Below are positions 50,715-59,412 of a stretch of DNA of 64,000 nt, piece after piece. Origin of the DNA: Poriferisodalis sp965203655 (GTDB taxonomy: Bacteria; Actinomycetota; Acidimicrobiia; Acidimicrobiales; Poriferisodalaceae); the NCBI RefSeq assembly GCF_965203655.1, contig NZ_CBDBDD010000005.1, positions 1 through 64,000 of the forward strand, in the 5' to 3' direction. The position numbers and the translations under genes are program-made. The first letter of the stretch is position 1; every line of letters starts with the position of its first letter. Below the pieces are notes generated by a model. That model was not told the DNA's origin and did not search any database. It saw only the letters and a list, made by a program, of their open reading frames with translations.

Positions 50715-52094
50715 GTGACCGGCGATCAGTACGACCAGCTCGCCATTGCGGACCCCGACGAGCTGTCAATCCTGCATGTCGACATGGATGCCTTCTATGT
50801 CGAAGTCGAGCGCAAGCGCGACCCCTCCCTAGTCGGCCGACCGGTGATCGTGGGCGGGTCGGGACGGCGAGGCGTTGTGGCGTCTGCCAGCTACGAGGCG
50901 CGAGCGGCAGGCGTGCATGCCGCAATGCCGACGGCTTGGGCTCGGCGATTGTGCCCGGCTGCGGTAGTGGTCACATCGGACTTCTCCGGCTACGCAGAAG
51001 CCTCGGAGGCCATCGCCGAAGTCTTCGAATCGGTCACGCCGCTCGTCGAGCCGATCGCCCTCGACGAGGCGTTCCTGGATGTCTCAGGCGCTCACCGTCT
51101 CTTCGGCTCTTCGCCTGAGATCGCGTGGCATCTGCGAGGCGCTGTACGCCAGGCCACCGATCTCGACTGTTCAGTCGGCGTCGCGTCGAACAAGACCTTG
51201 GCCAAGCTCGCTTCCGTCGCTGCGAAGCCGACCGTGGGGCCCTCGGGACCAGAACCGGGGCTGGGCGTCCGGGTGGTCGAGCGCGCGGAACAGCTCGCCT
51301 TCTTGTGGGCTCATCGGGTGGAGGCACTGTGGGGCGTGGGTCCTGTCACGCTCAGGCGGCTCAATGACATCGGGGTCTTCTCCGTAGGCGACTTGGCTGC
51401 GGTGCCGATCGAACGGCTGGTCGCCACCATCGGCACCGCACACGGCACCCAGCTCGCGGCGCTGGCCAGGGGAGTCGACGACCGGCCGGTACACCCGGGC
51501 GGCATCCCCCGTTCGGTCAGCCACGAGGAAACCTTCGACACCGATGTTCGCGACCCCGATCGACTGCGAGGCGAGATCGTGCGCCTGGCCGACGCTGTCG
51601 CGTCGCGCCTGCGAGCGAACGGCCTTGGGGGCCGGACCGTCATGGTCAAGGTCAAGTATCCGGATTTCTCACTGCGGACGCGGGCGCGCACCCTGGCCGA
51701 ACCGATCCAGACGCCTCGGTTGCTGGCCAACGTGGCGCATGAGCTCATTGCCAGACTCGACCTGGGTTCCGGGATCCGGCTGCTGGGTGTGGCCGTAACG
51801 AACATCAGCGAGACATCCGCACCGTCGGGGCGCAGCCCTGCAGAAGCCAGTGTCGAGGCGGCGACTGTTCCTGAGTGCCAGCTCCAGCTTGAGCTGGACG
51901 TCGGACGGCCGCTCGACGGAGCGTCCGGTTCAGCCCGGGATGTCGAGTCCGGTCCGACCGGCGATGCCGAGCTGGACCGCAGGCTGGCCGATGCGCTGGA
52001 CTCCATCAGGGGTCGTTTTGGCCGTGCCGTCATCAGTCACGGTGCAGCCGGTCTGCGTGACGGTGCGCCAGGCGAGCGCCGCTGGGGACGCTAA
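50715..52094 (+). CDS. dinB: DNA polymerase IV (Y family)
   Basis: 459 residues, GTG at 50715. Y-family landmarks are ILHVDMDAFYVEVE (Asp23 and Asp25 region), SYEARAAGVHAAMP, PIALDEAFLDVSG with the catalytic Asp-Glu, VGVASNKTLAKLAS and the helix-hairpin-helix LWGVGPVTLRRL. The usual Tyr of DEAYLD is Phe. The C-terminus beyond the little-finger domain is long and low in complexity (about 360-420), ending GRAVISHGAAG. It copies damaged DNA with low fidelity. I found no convincing LexA box upstream. Confidence 0.92.
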   Translation: MTGDQYDQLAIADPDELSILHVDMDAFYVEVERKRDPSLVGRPVIVGGSGRRGVVASASYEARAAGVHAAMPTAWARRLCPAAVVVTSDFSGYAEASEAIAEVFESVTPLVEPIALDEAFLDVSGAHRLFGSSPEIAWHLRGAVRQATDLDCSVGVASNKTLAKLASVAAKPTVGPSGPEPGLGVRVVERAEQLAFLWAHRVEALWGVGPVTLRRLNDIGVFSVGDLAAVPIERLVATIGTAHGTQLAALARGVDDRPVHPGGIPRSVSHEETFDTDVRDPDRLRGEIVRLADAVASRLRANGLGGRTVMVKVKYPDFSLRTRARTLAEPIQTPRLLANVAHELIARLDLGSGIRLLGVAVTNISETSAPSGRSPAEASVEAATVPECQLQLELDVGRPLDGASGSARDVESGPTGDAELDRRLADALDSIRGRFGRAVISHGAAGLRDGAPGERRWGR

Positions 52095-52188
52095 GAGGCT
52101 GAACCACGCACCATGGCGCGTGGAAGTGATGCCGGGCGCAGTCCTACACTGGCAGCAACATCGGCAATCCAGCATGTGGAGCCTGTGC

Positions 52189-52566
52189 GTGCCGCTCTCG
52201 GAAGACGAACAACGCATCCTGCTCGAGATCGAGAAGGACTTCTACGACAACGATCCCGAATTCGCCCGGGAGGTGTCGGAGACCACCCTGACGAGGCACG
52301 CCCTGCGCAATATCAGGTGGGCAGTGCTGGGCGGCGTATTGGGCCTGGTCGGCATCGGCCTCGGTCTGCAGGTGCACTTCGCGTTGTCGTTCGTGGCATT
52401 TCTGGTCGTGTTCGCAAGTGCCGTCGTGATCGAGCGGAACGTTCGCAAGATGGGCCGGCTGGGTCTCGAAAAGGTGTCGGATTCGATAGCGAAGCGCACA
52501 CGGCCTCGCAGCGCCGACTCGTTCGGCGATCGTATGCGACGCCGCTTTCGCAACGATCCCAGCTGA
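52189..52566 (+). CDS. DUF3040 membrane protein
   Basis: 125 residues from the GTG at 52189, where the family starts (VPLSEDEQRILLEIEKDFYDNDPEFA). Two membrane segments follow (WAVLGGVLGLVGIGLGLQV, ALSFVAFLVVFASAVVI) and a basic tail. DUF3040 is an actinobacterial family of unknown function, usually with this start and two helices. Confidence 0.88.
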   Translation: MPLSEDEQRILLEIEKDFYDNDPEFAREVSETTLTRHALRNIRWAVLGGVLGLVGIGLGLQVHFALSFVAFLVVFASAVVIERNVRKMGRLGLEKVSDSIAKRTRPRSADSFGDRMRRRFRNDPS

Positions 52567-52595
52567 GTCCGGGGTCGAGCTGATCGCGTCGACGC

Positions 52596-54872
52596 CTACC
52601 GGTCGCGCACCAGCACGCCGTTGCGGCTTTCCCGATCCCGGCGACGCGATCGAGGTCCGGATACGAGCACCGTAGGCCGGCACGCGGTGCCGATCCGATC
52701 CCAGCGGCTGCGCGCCGCTCGGATGCGAGTCTCAAGGTGCTCAGCGCTCGAGCGTGCCCCTGCCACGGTCTGCGTCGACGGCGGATCTGCGGCGTAACTG
52801 GCCTCTTGTGCCGCGACGGCAAGCGTCTGCAGATCACCCGTCTCGATGCGCAGTCGACTGCGCACGCGGTTCGCGAACTCGATGTGTGTCTCGGTGGGGC
52901 GGCGATCGATGCCGAGGCTGAACAGCGTCTCGGCCACGTCGTCCCAGGCAGCCGCGACTGCGGCGCGAGCATCGTGGCGGGCGCGCCGGTGGTGCAGCAC
53001 TCGCCGGAGTCTCACCGCGGCGGGAATCGCGATGAGCCACAGCACGCCGACGGCGACAACGGCGTAGAAAGGCACGACGAGCCATTCGGACCAGACTCCG
53101 GTTTCCTCTCCGGAGCCGTCGGCGCCGAGGACGTCCACGAACCCCCCCAAATCGTCCGAGAGACCCTCCAGATCCTCGATGCCCAGTTGACCGATGAACC
53201 CTGAGCCCGCTTCGCCCGCTGCCTCCGGATCGCCCGGCACGACTTGTTGCGGGGGCACACCTGTGTAGACGACCGCGCCGGGAGCGCCCCGGCCCGGCGT
53301 CGGCTCGAAATACACCCAGCGCCCGCCGATCCAAACCTCCGGCCATGCGTGGTAATGCGAGCCGGTGACGACGTACACACCGTCGACGAGCTCGCCTGGC
53401 GTGAAGCCGACGGCAACCCGGGCGGGCAGTCCGATGGAGCGGGCCATCGCGGCGTAGGTCCCTGCGAACTGCTCGCAGTATCCGCGGCGGTCCTCGAACA
53501 GGAACTGCTCCATGCGTTCAGTGTCGTGACCGCTCGGAACTCGCAGCGAGTAGACAAAGTTCTCGAGAAAGAAATTCTGCAGCACCAGTGCCTTGGCATA
53601 TGGGCCAGATGCGTCAGCAGTGATGTCGGCGGCGAGGCCGGCAACCCGAGGGTTGAAGTTGTCAGGCAAGAGCAGGTAGTTCTCGGCGATGTCGGGCGGT
53701 ACGTCGCCATCGGCGGCCACCAAGCCCGCGAGCGAGGGAATGTCGGTTTCCGAGCTCACGGTGTAGCTGAATCCGGGCTCCAACGTGGTGCTGTGGGTGG
53801 TGACGAGTGTGCCGGATTGCGCGTCGTAGAGCGCATCGGGGCCGTCATAGGTGACCGGCTCGAATGCGGCGGGCAGCCAGATGCTGTCGAGCGCGCTGAT
53901 CGTGAATGTCTGGGTGAACACATCGGGGCTGACAGGACCGCTGAGCACCTGGGCCGTGTTGGCGTAGATCTGCTCAGAACCCCAGAACTCACCGTCGAAC
54001 TGGCTCAATCCGGACATGCGCCAGTACGCGGGTGCATCGGCTTCCACCCGGAACAACTCGGCGCCTGATGTACCCACGAGGCGCCCTTGCGCATTGACCA
54101 GCGGGCTGACCGTCACTCGCGATGCGGGAGCGGTGCCGTCGAGGTCTTTCCACGAAACGATCGCTGGAGCGTCGCTGCCGGGCAGCAGCGGTACCGCCAG
54201 CGCTGCGATGACTGCCGCAGCGGTGCCGAATCGGAGAGCTGTCCGCATGGGCACGTTCGCACGCCGGCGGTCCGTCGCCCCGAGGGGCACCCGGTCCGCC
54301 GTGTGGTGGATGCCATGTGCGGCAACAAACACGACGGCGAGCAGCACCATCGCTGCAGCGCTGCGGATGCGCCAATCGTCAGTGCCGAGAGCGCCGACGA
54401 AGGCGAGCACTCCAAAGCTGGGCAGCAGCGCCTCGGGGGCGATCCTTGCCCGCAGAGCGACGGCATCCGCGCAGAACGCCGCAAGCCACACGACGGCGCC
54501 TCCGACCAGCAGGAACCCCGCGGTGGCCGGCGTCGGTGCCTCCACGATGCCGAACGCGCTCCATGCCGATCCGATGTCGGATGCTGCTTGCCGCAAGGTC
54601 TCCGCAGTGGGCAGCAGTCCCAACCACAGCGTCCCGGAGTACAGCGCGACACCTTGGACGATGATCAACACCACCATGGACGCGGTGATCGACAGCGCCA
54701 GCGGCCAGCGCTGTCGCCTGGTCACCGCCGCGGTGGCGTGACCGCCGGCGGCCAGGACTAGCCACAGCGGTACATACTCCCAGGAGTCGAACAGCCGGCG
54801 CGCCATGAGCACCGAGACAAGCGTCAATGCCCACAGGGAGGCCTCGACCTGCCACAAGGTTCGGCGCGTCAT
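52596..54872 (-). CDS. TgpA-like membrane transglutaminase-fold protein
   Basis: 758 residues from the ATG at 54872, which overlaps the DUF58 stop (ATGA). The first 230 residues hold several membrane helices. An extracellular region follows with a transglutaminase core: Cys466 in GYCEQFAGTYAAMARSIG, His508 in SHYHAWPEVW, and an acidic residue in YFEPTPGRG. A further membrane helix (VVPFYAVVAVGVLWLIA) and a cytoplasmic tail complete it. Such proteins occur with MoxR and DUF58 proteins, as here. The catalysed reaction outside the cell is unknown. Confidence 0.9.
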   Translation of the reverse strand: MTRRTLWQVEASLWALTLVSVLMARRLFDSWEYVPLWLVLAAGGHATAAVTRRQRWPLALSITASMVVLIIVQGVALYSGTLWLGLLPTAETLRQAASDIGSAWSAFGIVEAPTPATAGFLLVGGAVVWLAAFCADAVALRARIAPEALLPSFGVLAFVGALGTDDWRIRSAAAMVLLAVVFVAAHGIHHTADRVPLGATDRRRANVPMRTALRFGTAAAVIAALAVPLLPGSDAPAIVSWKDLDGTAPASRVTVSPLVNAQGRLVGTSGAELFRVEADAPAYWRMSGLSQFDGEFWGSEQIYANTAQVLSGPVSPDVFTQTFTISALDSIWLPAAFEPVTYDGPDALYDAQSGTLVTTHSTTLEPGFSYTVSSETDIPSLAGLVAADGDVPPDIAENYLLLPDNFNPRVAGLAADITADASGPYAKALVLQNFFLENFVYSLRVPSGHDTERMEQFLFEDRRGYCEQFAGTYAAMARSIGLPARVAVGFTPGELVDGVYVVTGSHYHAWPEVWIGGRWVYFEPTPGRGAPGAVVYTGVPPQQVVPGDPEAAGEAGSGFIGQLGIEDLEGLSDDLGGFVDVLGADGSGEETGVWSEWLVVPFYAVVAVGVLWLIAIPAAVRLRRVLHHRRARHDARAAVAAAWDDVAETLFSLGIDRRPTETHIEFANRVRSRLRIETGDLQTLAVAAQEASYAADPPSTQTVAGARSSAEHLETRIRAARSRWDRIGTACRPTVLVSGPRSRRRDRESRNGVLVRDR

Positions 54873-56035
54873 GCAGGCACCGCTTCTGCCTGCGCGGCGG
54901 CCCACCTGGCTGTCAGGTCGGCAGCGAGCGTGATGTCGACCCAGCGCCGTCCGCCCGCTGGGAGCCTGGTGTCGGGCGCTCGGACGCGGATGACCGTCAG
55001 AGCGGAGCTCCGCGACTCGGCTGCGGATATTGACTCCGCGTCCCGCGCCGCTTCGAGGGAGGCTCCGCCGAGCACCACCACGACAGCCCCAGTGGACGCG
55101 GAGGCGGCCGCGGCCAGCGTTCCTCGCAGGGTTCCCGTTCCCGACGTGGAGACTTCCGCCAGGTGATCGAACACCTGGGCCAAGCCTTCGCCTGAGGTGA
55201 CGAATCCGGTGTCGGCCCCGGCCACCGTCAACAGCCTCAGGGGATCGTGACGTGATGCGCAGGCCAGCACGACGCTGGCAGCCGCTGACACAGCGAGCTC
55301 GAATCGATCTGGGTCGAGGGTTGCGCTTCGCGTGTCGAGCACCACCGTGACCCGGCTACGACGCGGAACCTCGTCCTCACGAACCATTGGCCGACCGAGT
55401 CGTGCTGTGGACGGCCAGTGAATCCGCCGGACATCGTCGCCGACGGTGTAGTCGCGCAGGGCGTAAAAGTCCTCGCCGATTCGCTGCAAGGTGTGCACGT
55501 CGGCGGCCACGCCGAGCGGCTCGGGTCCTCGGGCTAAGCGCGGTGGCACCAGCGTCTGGGTAGCCGGGTACACCACGAGCGTTGTGCGGGGCCCGGTGCC
55601 GATCGACATTCGGGCCAAGCCCAGCGGGTCAGCTACTGCGATGTCGGCCGGCCCGATGTCAAGACGCCCGCGGCGCTCGGTCGGCAGCAGGTATGTCGCC
55701 TGCACTCGTTCTGCCGACAGCAGCGGTCCGATCCGCAGGCGGGCGCCGAGCGTTCCCGTCACCGGGTCGGTCAATTGCAGCACCGGCGCCGGACCTCCGA
55801 GGTTGGTGACGGTCAGGGTGACGCGGGCCGTTCCGCCAGCGTGAACGCGTACAGGTTGCGTTGATCGCTCGATCCGCAGGCGGACTCGTCGGGTTCGGGT
55901 CCAGACGACGGCGGTGCCGATCAGCAGCAGCCCGGCAACCGCCAGCACCAAGAACTCGCCGATGCCGAAGAATCGGCCGGCTCCGGCGGCGAGGATTGAG
56001 CCGATGCCGGCGATCCAGCCCCGTCTCGTCAGCAT
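54869..56035 (-). CDS. DUF58 family protein
   Basis: 388 residues. Two N-terminal hydrophobic segments (GIGSILAAGAGRFFGIG, FLVLAVAGLLLIGTAVVW) precede an immunoglobulin-like part and a C-terminal von Willebrand A-like domain. The family signature is LRDYTVGDDVRRIHWPSTAR. It is the middle gene of the MoxR-DUF58-TgpA operon; in family terms MoxR ATPases act as chaperones on the vWA-like partner. It starts 27 nt after the MoxR stop. Confidence 0.92.
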   Translation of the reverse strand: MLTRRGWIAGIGSILAAGAGRFFGIGEFLVLAVAGLLLIGTAVVWTRTRRVRLRIERSTQPVRVHAGGTARVTLTVTNLGGPAPVLQLTDPVTGTLGARLRIGPLLSAERVQATYLLPTERRGRLDIGPADIAVADPLGLARMSIGTGPRTTLVVYPATQTLVPPRLARGPEPLGVAADVHTLQRIGEDFYALRDYTVGDDVRRIHWPSTARLGRPMVREDEVPRRSRVTVVLDTRSATLDPDRFELAVSAAASVVLACASRHDPLRLLTVAGADTGFVTSGEGLAQVFDHLAEVSTSGTGTLRGTLAAAASASTGAVVVVLGGASLEAARDAESISAAESRSSALTVIRVRAPDTRLPAGGRRWVDITLAADLTARWAAAQAEAVPA

Positions 56036-56062
56036 GCGAGCCGGGCGTTCATGGCAGCGACC

Positions 56063-57031
56063 TCAGCCGGCGTTGGTCGGGACGGCAACCGCCTCGAAGA
56101 CCTCCCGCAGCGCAGTTTGGGGTGTCAGGCCTTGGAGCTGTGCGTCGGGGCTCAACCGGATGCGGTGACCGAGCACGGGTTCGGCCACGGCTTTCACGTC
56201 ATCTGGCACGACGTAGTTCCTGCCGGCTGCGAGCGCGCGGGCTTGTGCTACACGCTGGAGATCCAGCGTGGCGCGCGGGCTGATGCCGAGGGTGATGGTG
56301 CCACGCCTTCTGGATGCATCTGCCACAGCCACGATGTACCGGCGCAGGACCGGAGCGACGTGAACCTCGGTGACCGTGCGGGTCATCGATTTGACTTCGT
56401 CGGCCGCCGCGACGGGCCCGACATTGATCTCGGTGGTTCCGTCATGCAGGTCGAGGACCTCGACTGCTGAGTCGGCGTCGGGGTACCCGATGCCGATACG
56501 CATCAGAAACCGGTCGAGCTGCGATTCGGGCAGCGGGTAGGTGCCCTCGTGCTCAATCGGGTTCTGTGTGGCGATCACCATGAACGGCTGGCTGAGGGGG
56601 CGCGTGGTGCGGTCGGTCGTGACCTGTCGTTCCTGCATCGCCTCGAGCAAGGCGGCCTGTGTTTTGGGCGATGCCCGATTGATCTCGTCGACGAGCACGA
56701 TGTTCGAGAACAGGGCACCGGGCCGGAACTCGAAGACACGCTCGCGTTCGTCCCAGACATTCACACCGATCACGTCGGAGGGCAGGACATCGGGCGTGAA
56801 CTGGATGCGACCGAACGGCACATCGATCGAGGCCGCGAGCGACTTCGCCAAGCTCGTCTTGCCGACCCCGGGAACGTCTTCGATCAGCAGGTGCCCATCG
56901 CACATCAGGCACAGCAGCGCGAGCCCGATCGCATCGGGCTTGCCTCGGATGACACGCTCCACATTCTCGGTAATCCGTTCGAACGTCTGCCGGAATGTCT
57001 CGGCGTCGGCTGCCTGCACTTGTTGCGGCAT
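56063..57031 (-). CDS. MoxR-family AAA+ ATPase
   Basis: 322 residues from the ATG at 57031; a TTG at 57052 is in frame. Walker A is IEDVPGVGKTSLAKSLA, Walker B FSNIVLVDEINRASPKTQ, sensor 1 FMVIATQNPIEHEGTYPLPE, and sensor 2 is in the helical lid (SPRATLDLQRVAQARAL). MoxR proteins remodel or activate partner proteins; the two genes directly downstream (DUF58, TgpA-like) are the usual partners. The gap to the divergent small gene (about 105 nt) probably holds the operon promoter. Confidence 0.93.
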   Translation of the reverse strand: MPQQVQAADAETFRQTFERITENVERVIRGKPDAIGLALLCLMCDGHLLIEDVPGVGKTSLAKSLAASIDVPFGRIQFTPDVLPSDVIGVNVWDERERVFEFRPGALFSNIVLVDEINRASPKTQAALLEAMQERQVTTDRTTRPLSQPFMVIATQNPIEHEGTYPLPESQLDRFLMRIGIGYPDADSAVEVLDLHDGTTEINVGPVAAADEVKSMTRTVTEVHVAPVLRRYIVAVADASRRRGTITLGISPRATLDLQRVAQARALAAGRNYVVPDDVKAVAEPVLGHRIRLSPDAQLQGLTPQTALREVFEAVAVPTNAG

Positions 57032-57137
57032 GTGGTTGCGCACTGCGTTCAACTCTCGTGTCTCCGGCGGCTCTGAGGCTACTCATGGCCTTCCGTGAGT
57101 CACTGCCGCCCATGACGGTGGGCTTTAGAGTGGCACG

Positions 57138-57428
57138 GTGCGCCGAGATCGCCGACGCCCGATGTCCCGCATCGCCGGTACGGGTCGTTCGCTGCGTGCG
57201 CTCGCGGCGTGTCCACGTCTGTGGCCGACAGCGGTCTCGGCCGCGAGGCGTTTGGTGCCCCGACGGTGGTGGCTGCGACCACCGTTCCTGCCCGTGCCGC
57301 ACCGTGACTACGTGCGATTCCGGCATGTGACAGCACTCGGCGGCGACGGCAGCCTGCCCGCGGAGCCCGATGATCTGATCCAATGGTTGGAATGGTGCCG
57401 ACGCTGGCCGCGCGCGACTGCTGCGTGA
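57138..57428 (+). CDS. Small conserved actinobacterial protein of unknown function
   Basis: 96 residues from the GTG at 57138, or 88 from the ATG at 57162 (MSRIAGTG). The pattern CPRLWPTAVSAARRLVPRRW, RPPFLPVPHRDYVRFR and DDLIQWLEWCRRW recurs, as I recall, in small actinobacterial proteins without known role. It is basic and soluble, and precedes the HNH gene by 7 nt, so they are likely co-transcribed. Confidence 0.7.
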   Translation: MRRDRRRPMSRIAGTGRSLRALAACPRLWPTAVSAARRLVPRRWWLRPPFLPVPHRDYVRFRHVTALGGDGSLPAEPDDLIQWLEWCRRWPRATAA

Positions 57429-57435
57429 AGATGAC

Positions 57436-58071
57436 ATGACCGTTCGCGGAGCTGTTGCCTACGCGCCTCGGCGGACCGGTGCGGGGACCAACGGGCACGT
57501 GCACCTCAACGGACACCGGGGGCACGTCGATGGAACGACGACCCAGGCGCCTTCGATTCTGACCGAACGGACCCTGGTGCTCAATGTCACCTACCAGCCG
57601 CTGTCGATCACGACTGTTCGGCGCGCCCTGCTGCTGGTGCTGTCCGGCAAGGCCGATGTCGTGCACACTCGCCCAGGTGCCATACGGTCGTCCCGCATGT
57701 CGGTGCCGGCGCCCTCAGTCGTCCGGCTGACCTATCACGCCCGGGCGCCATACAGGCGCCGGGCGCCGTTGCACCGGCGAGCGGTGTTTGCGCGCGATGC
57801 TCATCGCTGCCAGTACTGCGGGAACCGGGCCGAGTGCATCGACCACGTTCACCCACGCAGCCGTGGCGGAGAGCACACGTGGGAGAACGTGGTCGCCTGC
57901 TGCCGGGCGTGCAACGTGGGCAAGGGCGACTCGCTGCTGTCGGAAGGGCGTTACCGCCTGCATCGCACGCCGTACGCCCCTGAGCCGCTGGCGATCGTTG
58001 CCGCCATGCGTCCCGACGCTCCCATGGAGTGGACCGACTACTTGCCCCGACTGCGCCCTCAGCCCGCCTGA
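57436..58071 (+). CDS. HNH endonuclease
   Basis: 211 residues, ATG at 57436. Residues about 38-100 are the conserved lead domain (TLVLNVTYQPLSITTVRRAL, VLSGKADVVH). The HNH core has FARDAHRCQYCGN, ECIDHVHPRSRGGEHTWEN and CCRACNVGKGD, with two CxxC pairs for zinc. Chromosomal, widely conserved in actinobacteria, without intein or phage genes nearby, so it is a housekeeping-type HNH protein of unknown target. Confidence 0.9.
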   Translation: MTVRGAVAYAPRRTGAGTNGHVHLNGHRGHVDGTTTQAPSILTERTLVLNVTYQPLSITTVRRALLLVLSGKADVVHTRPGAIRSSRMSVPAPSVVRLTYHARAPYRRRAPLHRRAVFARDAHRCQYCGNRAECIDHVHPRSRGGEHTWENVVACCRACNVGKGDSLLSEGRYRLHRTPYAPEPLAIVAAMRPDAPMEWTDYLPRLRPQPA

Positions 58072-58133
58072 CACCGGGCCCCGGTCTGCATCGCCGCCCA
58101 GTAGCGGCAGGTCCGGTCTGCCATGGTGGACAG

Positions 58134-58787
58134 GTGGCGCTGTGGGTGCGTGAACAATGGCGGGGCGCAGCCGGGCTTCTGCATGACCGTCCGATGCCGC
58201 TTGATGGCCGTCGACGGATCTCGTGGCTTCGACCGACTGCGACGGCAGTGGTCCTCGGATCGACCGGTCCTGATCCCTTCGAGGGAACTCGTTCTGACGT
58301 GGTGCGACGGCGCAGCGGCGGGGGAGCCGTGTGGCTTGATCCCGACCTGTGCACTTGGATCGACGTCTTTGTCCCGACGGGCGATCCGCTCTGGCGGGCA
58401 GATATCGGTGAGGCATTCGACTGGCTCGGCAGCTGCCTGAGCGCCGCGTTCGCATCCCTCGGCGTGAGAGCGAGCACGTGCCGCGGCCCGTATGACGGAG
58501 GTCCCGGTGACGGCTTGGTGTGCTTCGCATCACGCGGACCAGGTGAAGTCACCGTTGCAGGCCGCAAGCTCGTCGGAATCTCGCAACGCCGTACGCGCGT
58601 GGGCAGCAGATTCCAGTGCCTGACCTACGAGCGGTTCAGTCTCGGGCCGCTGGTGTCGCTGCTGGACGATCGCACAGCGGACCAGGTTCGGAACCGCGCG
58701 ACTGGCTGGGGGGAGCTGTGCGGGGGCCTGAGTTCGTCGGATCTGACTGAGCTGGTCACGGAGTTCATTACGGCACCTGGGAGCTGA
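58134..58787 (+). CDS. Lipoate-protein ligase A-like protein
   Basis: 217 residues from the GTG at 58134. The biotin/lipoate ligase fold is shown by VVLGSTGPDP, DVVRRRSGGGAVWLDPDLCTW, VCFASRGPGEVTVAGRKLVGISQRRTR and FQCLTYERF. RRxSGGGAV and the GRKLVGISQ Lys are the lipoyl-AMP binding features. It may attach lipoate or octanoate, or be one of the degenerate relatives; the C-terminal LplA domain is missing. It starts 62 nt after the HNH gene. Confidence 0.8.
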   Translation: MALWVREQWRGAAGLLHDRPMPLDGRRRISWLRPTATAVVLGSTGPDPFEGTRSDVVRRRSGGGAVWLDPDLCTWIDVFVPTGDPLWRADIGEAFDWLGSCLSAAFASLGVRASTCRGPYDGGPGDGLVCFASRGPGEVTVAGRKLVGISQRRTRVGSRFQCLTYERFSLGPLVSLLDDRTADQVRNRATGWGELCGGLSSSDLTELVTEFITAPGS

Positions 58788-58866
58788 CCCTCCCGACCGC
58801 ACAGCCCCCACGGTGGCGGTTGTGTGCCCTGCCGTGGCTGGAACTCGAGAGTTCGGGCACATGGGG

Positions 58867-58910
58867 GTGGACATTGTGGGTGATTAACCCATAAAGTGGT
58901 ACGAAGTGGT
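58867..58910 (+). promoter_or_regulatory. Run of GTGG motifs, likely MraZ operator
   Basis: GTGG occurs at 58867-58870, 58876-58879, 58896-58899 and 58906-58909, the last two inside AAAGTGGT and AAGTGGT 10 nt apart. MraZ proteins bind short direct repeats containing GTGG ahead of their own operon in several bacteria. The site lies 56-99 nt before the mraZ GTG in the 178-nt gap that must hold the cluster promoter. Confidence 0.65.
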
Positions 58911-58965
58911 TCAGAGCGGGACGATTGCCCACTGAGCCTGTTCAATCGCTGCGGAGGGACCTGCG

Positions 58966-59412
58966 GTGGAGAGTCTGTTTGTCGGCCAGCACGAGCATGC
59001 GCTCGATGCCAAGGGCCGCATCGTGCTCCCTGCGAGCTTCCGCAGCGCTTTCGAGCCATCCGGCTTCCTCACCAAACACAGCGAGGGCTGCCTGGCGCTC
59101 ATGACGCCGGAGCGGTTCGGCGACATCGCGGGCCAGATGTCGCAGCGGTCGCAGTCGGGCGGGCCGCCCGGGCGTGCAGCCAAGCGCGCATTCGGAGCGG
59201 GCGCCGCCCGGGTGATGCCCGACAAGCAGGGCCGCATAGCGGTTCCCGAGGAGCTGCGCCGGTTCGCGGGCCTTCAACGGGAGTGTGTGGTGATCGGCGC
59301 CATCGACGAGGTGGAGATCTGGGATGCCGGCCGCTGGCAGGACATGAACGCCCAAGGCGAATCGCTGCTGGCGGCACCCGAGAGCGGCGACGAAGCGCCG
59401 GAGCAGGCATGA
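58966..59412 (+). CDS. mraZ: Transcription regulator MraZ
   Basis: 148 residues, GTG at 58966 with GGAGGG 7 nt before it. Two SpoVT/AbrB-like halves carry the DNA-contact motif: LFVGQHEHALDAKGRIVLPASFR and ARVMPDKQGRIAVPEELR. MraZ represses the division and wall operon it heads. The likely operator of GTGG repeats lies just upstream. The stop overlaps rsmH's start (ATGA). Confidence 0.95.
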   Translation: MESLFVGQHEHALDAKGRIVLPASFRSAFEPSGFLTKHSEGCLALMTPERFGDIAGQMSQRSQSGGPPGRAAKRAFGAGAARVMPDKQGRIAVPEELRRFAGLQRECVVIGAIDEVEIWDAGRWQDMNAQGESLLAAPESGDEAPEQA

